Shown here one piece after another: positions 5,921 to 8,095 of a stretch of 8,095 nt of DNA. How positions within the stretch are numbered: the stretch's first letter is position 1; every line of letters starts with the position of its first letter. Below the pieces are notes generated by a model. The model saw nothing but the letters and a program-made list of their open reading frames with translations, had not been told where the DNA came from and did not search any database. Both the position numbers and the translations under genes were made by a program. Source of the stretch: a bacterium (GTDB lineage Bacteria; Pseudomonadota; Gammaproteobacteria; Burkholderiales; Methylophilaceae). The DNA lies in contig DAIDAS010000272.1 of the NCBI GenBank assembly GCA_027310505.1, forward strand, positions 1-8,095, written 5' to 3'.

Positions 5921-6574
5921 ATGGGTCAGCCGACAGTTGAAATGAGTGTATGCCAGGCGATTCTGGCACGACGCTCGGTACGCAATTACAGCGCCCGGGA
6001 GGTCGATCGCAGCACCGTTCCCATGTTGCTGGAGGCTGCCGTGTGCGCACCGACTGCTCTTCACGAAGAACCTTGGGCATTTGTCATCATCCAGGACAAA
6101 ACCATGCTACGGCGGCTATCGGATCGCGCCAAACCGCTTGTTGAGGCGGAGGTGCGCAGTGCCGGCCTGAAACGCACCGGCCATGGGCTGGATATTTTCA
6201 GCAGCCCGGATTTCAACATTTTTTATGACGCCGGTACCTTGATCGTCATTGGTGCCATTTCAATGGGGTCTCTCGCCGTCGCCGATTGCTGGCTGGCGGC
6301 CGAAAACCTGATGCTGGCCGCCTGCGCCATGGGGTTGGGTACCTGTGTGATCGGCTCTGCCCTACCGGCCCTCAATATCGCCGAGGTGAAATCCGAGCTA
6401 GGCCTGCCGGAAAAGTTTTCTGCGATTGCCCCCATTATCGTCGGCTATCCCAGTGGCGAAACGGCGCCCAGTTCACGGAAAGCCCCGGTGATCCTGGCCC
6501 ATTTGCCCAGGCAAGAATTGGCTGGATCGTCGTCAAGACAAGCTGAAGCAGGGGAATATCATGCCGATTGGTGA
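5921..6574 (+). CDS. Nitroreductase-family (FMN-dependent) protein
   Basis: 217 residues with the fold pattern of FMN-binding NAD(P)H nitroreductases. The N-terminal RRSVRNY (17-23) supplies the usual FMN phosphate contacts, APTALHEEPWAF (43-54) is the counterpart of the canonical PSSxNxQPW motif, and MGLGTCVIG (137-145) with PIIVGYPSGE (171-180) completes the FMN site. At the position of the usual Asn there is His48, and at that of the usual Gln there is Glu50. This variant recalls nitroreductases found in low-oxygen stress clusters. The substrate cannot be told. The start may be ATG 5921 or ATG 5942 (MSVCQAIL). The last residues (after PRQEL) look like a non-conserved tail that runs 14 bases into the CBS gene, implying one transcript. 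Family call firm, function open. Confidence 0.9.
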   Translation: MGQPTVEMSVCQAILARRSVRNYSAREVDRSTVPMLLEAAVCAPTALHEEPWAFVIIQDKTMLRRLSDRAKPLVEAEVRSAGLKRTGHGLDIFSSPDFNIFYDAGTLIVIGAISMGSLAVADCWLAAENLMLAACAMGLGTCVIGSALPALNIAEVKSELGLPEKFSAIAPIIVGYPSGETAPSSRKAPVILAHLPRQELAGSSSRQAEAGEYHADW

Positions 6575-7010
6575 AATCTGTAACAGGGAAGTTGTCATCG
6601 TAAGCCCCGACGACAGTGCGCTGGAAGCAGCCAAGCTGATGCGTCAAAACCATGTCGGGTCCGTATTGGTGGTCGAGGAGCGTGGCGGCAGGCGGGTTCC
6701 GGTCGGTATTGTCACCGACCGGGATCTCATCATGGAAATCGTCGCTCCCGAACTCGACCCCAATGTCATCACGGCGGGCGACATCATGGCGCCTGATTTC
6801 TCCAGCATAGACGAGGGTACAGGCATCTATGAAGCCATCCAGCACATGCGCGGCAAGGGCATACGGCGCCTGCCGGTGGTCGACAATGGCGGGGCGCTGG
6901 TCGGTATCGTCACGATGGATGACCTGCTGGTATTGCTCGCGGATGAACTTAACTCGCTTGCCCGGCTGGTGGCGCGCGAACAGCAGAAAGAGGCAAGCAG
7001 TCGCCATTAG
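6561..7010 (+). CDS. Stand-alone CBS-domain pair protein
   Basis: 149 residues made of two CBS motifs and a short C-terminal helix. CBS1 spans about 1-60 (VVIVSPDDSALEAAKLM, then GIVTDRDL at 49-56) and CBS2 about 71-128 (ITAGDIMAPDF, GIRRLPVVDNGG, GIVTMDDLL at 115-123). Such pairs form a Bateman module that binds adenine nucleotides or similar ligands and usually acts as an energy sensor; mycobacterial Hrp1, a hypoxia-induced protein, has the same build. AGGGGA lies about 5 bases before the ATG and fixes the start inside the end of the nitroreductase gene. The HPF-like gene follows after 22 bases. Ligand and partner are unknown. Confidence 0.93.
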   Translation: MPIGEICNREVVIVSPDDSALEAAKLMRQNHVGSVLVVEERGGRRVPVGIVTDRDLIMEIVAPELDPNVITAGDIMAPDFSSIDEGTGIYEAIQHMRGKGIRRLPVVDNGGALVGIVTMDDLLVLLADELNSLARLVAREQQKEASSRH

Positions 7011-7020
7011 TCTATTGGCC

Positions 7021-7025
7021 AGGAG
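7021..7025 (+). promoter_or_regulatory. Ribosome binding site that fixes the HPF-cold-shock start
   Basis: AGGAG at 7021-7025 lies 7 bases before the ATG at 7033. The reading frame is open further upstream (inside the CBS gene, out of its frame), so this site decides that translation begins at 7033. Confidence 0.7.
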
Positions 7026-7032
7026 AGCAGCC

Positions 7033-7581
7033 ATGCAGATTCCTTTGCAAATCACCATTCGCGACATGCCTGCATCGGAGGGGCTGGAGGCGCACATCCG
7101 CGACAAGGTTGAAAAACTCGAAGAGTTCTTTGCGCAACTCATTTCGTGCAGGGTCGTCGTGGAAATGCCGCACAAGCATCACCAGCAGGGCAAACAGTTC
7201 AATGTGCGTATCGATCTTGGTGTGGCGGGACACGAAATCGTCGTCAACCGGGATTGTCACGAAGATCCTTACGTAGCCTTGCGAGATGCCTTTGATGTCG
7301 CCAAGCGCGAGTTGGAAGAATATTCCCGCCGTATCCAGCGCGAGACCAAGCTCCACGTTGCTGAACATGCCGGGCGTGTGGCACGAATTTTTCACAAGGA
7401 AGGCTTCGGCTTCATCGTCGGGCTGGATGGTACAGAGCGGTATTTTCATCGCGACAACGTGGTGAGCCCCAGCTTCGACCGGCTGAAGGCGGGTGACGAA
7501 GTCAAATTCATCGAGGGAATGGGGGCTGATGGCCCCCAAGCCAAGCGCGTCAGCGCAGGCAGGCATCGGTTGCCGCAGTGA
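7033..7581 (+). CDS. HPF/RaiA-type ribosome hibernation domain fused to a cold-shock domain
   Basis: 182 residues with two nucleic-acid-related domains. Residues 1-105 follow the HPF/RaiA (S30AE) pattern: MQIPLQITIRDMPASEGLEAHIRDKVEKLEEFF, a strand with CRVVVEMP, a His/Gln-rich turn HKHHQQGKQF, then FNVRIDLGVAGHEI and the helix with DPYVALRDAFDVAKRELEEY. Residues 113-175 are a cold-shock domain with the RNP1-like KEGFGFI (122-128) and RNP2-like YFHRDNV (137-143), followed by LKAGDEVKF. HPF proteins bind the small ribosomal subunit near the mRNA channel and block translation in starved or oxygen-limited cells; the cold-shock domain probably adds RNA binding. It lacks the C-terminal dimerisation domain of long HPF. 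Position after the CBS gene suggests co-transcription. Confidence 0.92.
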   Translation: MQIPLQITIRDMPASEGLEAHIRDKVEKLEEFFAQLISCRVVVEMPHKHHQQGKQFNVRIDLGVAGHEIVVNRDCHEDPYVALRDAFDVAKRELEEYSRRIQRETKLHVAEHAGRVARIFHKEGFGFIVGLDGTERYFHRDNVVSPSFDRLKAGDEVKFIEGMGADGPQAKRVSAGRHRLPQ

Positions 7582-7655
7582 CGGTCCGCATGGGTGCCTG
7601 GCACGGCAATCACGATGAACCCCCGTAGCGATTTTATCAAGCAAGGAAATCCATT
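7582..7655 (+). other. Gap between the HPF-fusion and zinc-motif genes
   Basis: 74 non-coding bases. They contain a short palindrome GTGCCTGGCAC (7594-7604) and an AAGGA ribosome binding site (7643-7647) eight bases before the next ATG. No clear promoter or terminator is visible, so the next gene probably belongs to the same transcript. Confidence 0.4.
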
Positions 7656-8095
7656 ATGAATATCAGAAACATCCCTGCCGGTTTTCATCAGATTGAACGG
7701 CATGACGGCCTTTTCCAGGAAAAGGTGCATGATGCCTACAAGGCCAAGGGCAAGCTGCCGGAACCGACCGTGTGCCCGCAATGCAGGGCGGTGTTCCACG
7801 AAGGGCGCTGGCAATGGAGGGACGTCCCGGCCTTGGCGCACCAGGAAATGTGCCCGGCTTGCCGTCGCGTGCACGACCATTATCCGGCAGGATTCGTCAC
7901 GCTCACGGGCGCTTTCTTTCTGGCCCATCGCGACGAGATCGTGCATCTGGTCCGCACTCATGAGGAGCGCGAACATGCCGAGCATCCGCTGCAACGCATC
8001 ATGGCATGGGAACAGCATGATGATGGCATGGTGGTGACGACGACGGATATCCACCTCGCGCGCGGCATCGGTGAGGCCCTGCATCACGCCTATCA
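7656..8095 (+). CDS. Zinc-motif protein resembling the BCAM0308 family (3' end outside window)
   Basis: ATG at 7656 opens a frame that runs to the window edge, giving 146 complete codons. It starts MNIRNIPAGFHQIERHDGLF. Two paired cysteine motifs, CPQC (40-43) and CPAC (66-69), should bind one zinc ion as a treble or rubredoxin-like knuckle. An aromatic stretch (GRWQWRD) lies between them. The rest is His-, Glu- and Arg-rich (VRTHEEREHAEHPLQR) and then MVVTTTDIHLARGIGEALH. The overall look matches proteins named BCAM0308 family in Burkholderia, which lie in low-oxygen stress loci; this is from memory of the family and not a search. AAGGA precedes the ATG by 8 bases. The molecular role is unknown; the zinc motifs suggest nucleic-acid or ribosome contact. 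Probably only a short part of the C-terminus is missing. Confidence 0.75.
   Translation, partial: MNIRNIPAGFHQIERHDGLFQEKVHDAYKAKGKLPEPTVCPQCRAVFHEGRWQWRDVPALAHQEMCPACRRVHDHYPAGFVTLTGAFFLAHRDEIVHLVRTHEEREHAEHPLQRIMAWEQHDDGMVVTTTDIHLARGIGEALHHAY

Noticed and set aside
6829..7032. Upstream extension of the HPF-cold-shock frame
   Set aside because: The frame is open but lies inside the CBS gene in another frame and encodes Arg/Trp-rich shadow sequence; AGGAG with correct spacing fixes the start at 7033.
6435..7175. 246-codon minus-strand frame crossing three genes
   Set aside because: It spans the end of the nitroreductase gene, all of the CBS gene and the start of the HPF-fusion gene, each of which has clear domain motifs and ribosome binding sites on the plus strand.
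7599..7615. Sigma-54 promoter (TGGCAC) between the HPF-fusion and zinc-motif genes
   Set aside because: TGGCAC is present but no TTGC follows at the required distance; a similar GGCAC at 5904-5908 also fails because the GC lies two bases too close.

Overview
The window looks like a chromosomal stretch of a moderately GC-rich proteobacterium. Betaproteobacteria are the best guess, from the bioA-dacB-FKBP arrangement, strong AGGAG-type ribosome binding sites and a C-terminal gene family I know best from Burkholderia. This placement is inference; no rRNA, tRNA, mobile element, CRISPR array or phage gene is visible.

Left half (about 1-3603): the last 23 codons of an unidentified plus-strand gene end at base 72. 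They face a minus-strand housekeeping block. Read in its own direction this runs bioA (biotin synthesis), then dacB (periplasmic D-Ala-D-Ala carboxypeptidase/endopeptidase, PBP4 type) with a 4-base ATGA overlap, then an exported FKBP-type prolyl isomerase, then a 44-residue single-pass membrane protein. The small protein has its own near-consensus sigma-70 promoter and a textbook ribosome binding site.

Middle (3604-4009): a divergent intergenic region of about 400 bases. It holds A/T tracts and a GGTTGA/TCAACC inverted repeat on the bioA side. On the right it holds a candidate sigma-70 promoter, an 8/10 match to an FNR/ANR box, and a small leader reading frame that touches the kinase start.

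Right half (3989-8095, all plus strand): a compact low-oxygen or dormancy-type cluster. A cytoplasmic PAS histidine kinase and a FixJ-type LuxR response regulator (4-base overlap) are followed by a nitroreductase-family protein, a stand-alone CBS-pair protein (14-base overlap), a protein fusing an HPF/RaiA ribosome-hibernation domain to a cold-shock domain, and a zinc-motif protein resembling the BCAM0308 family, cut by the window edge. The gene content resembles the Burkholderia low-oxygen-activated (lxa) locus and, by analogy, the mycobacterial DosR dormancy regulon.

The points most worth a second look are the two-component/hibernation cluster as a unit, the HPF-cold-shock fusion, a second PAS domain in the kinase that seems collapsed to its two ends, the unresolved kinase start, and the small membrane protein.
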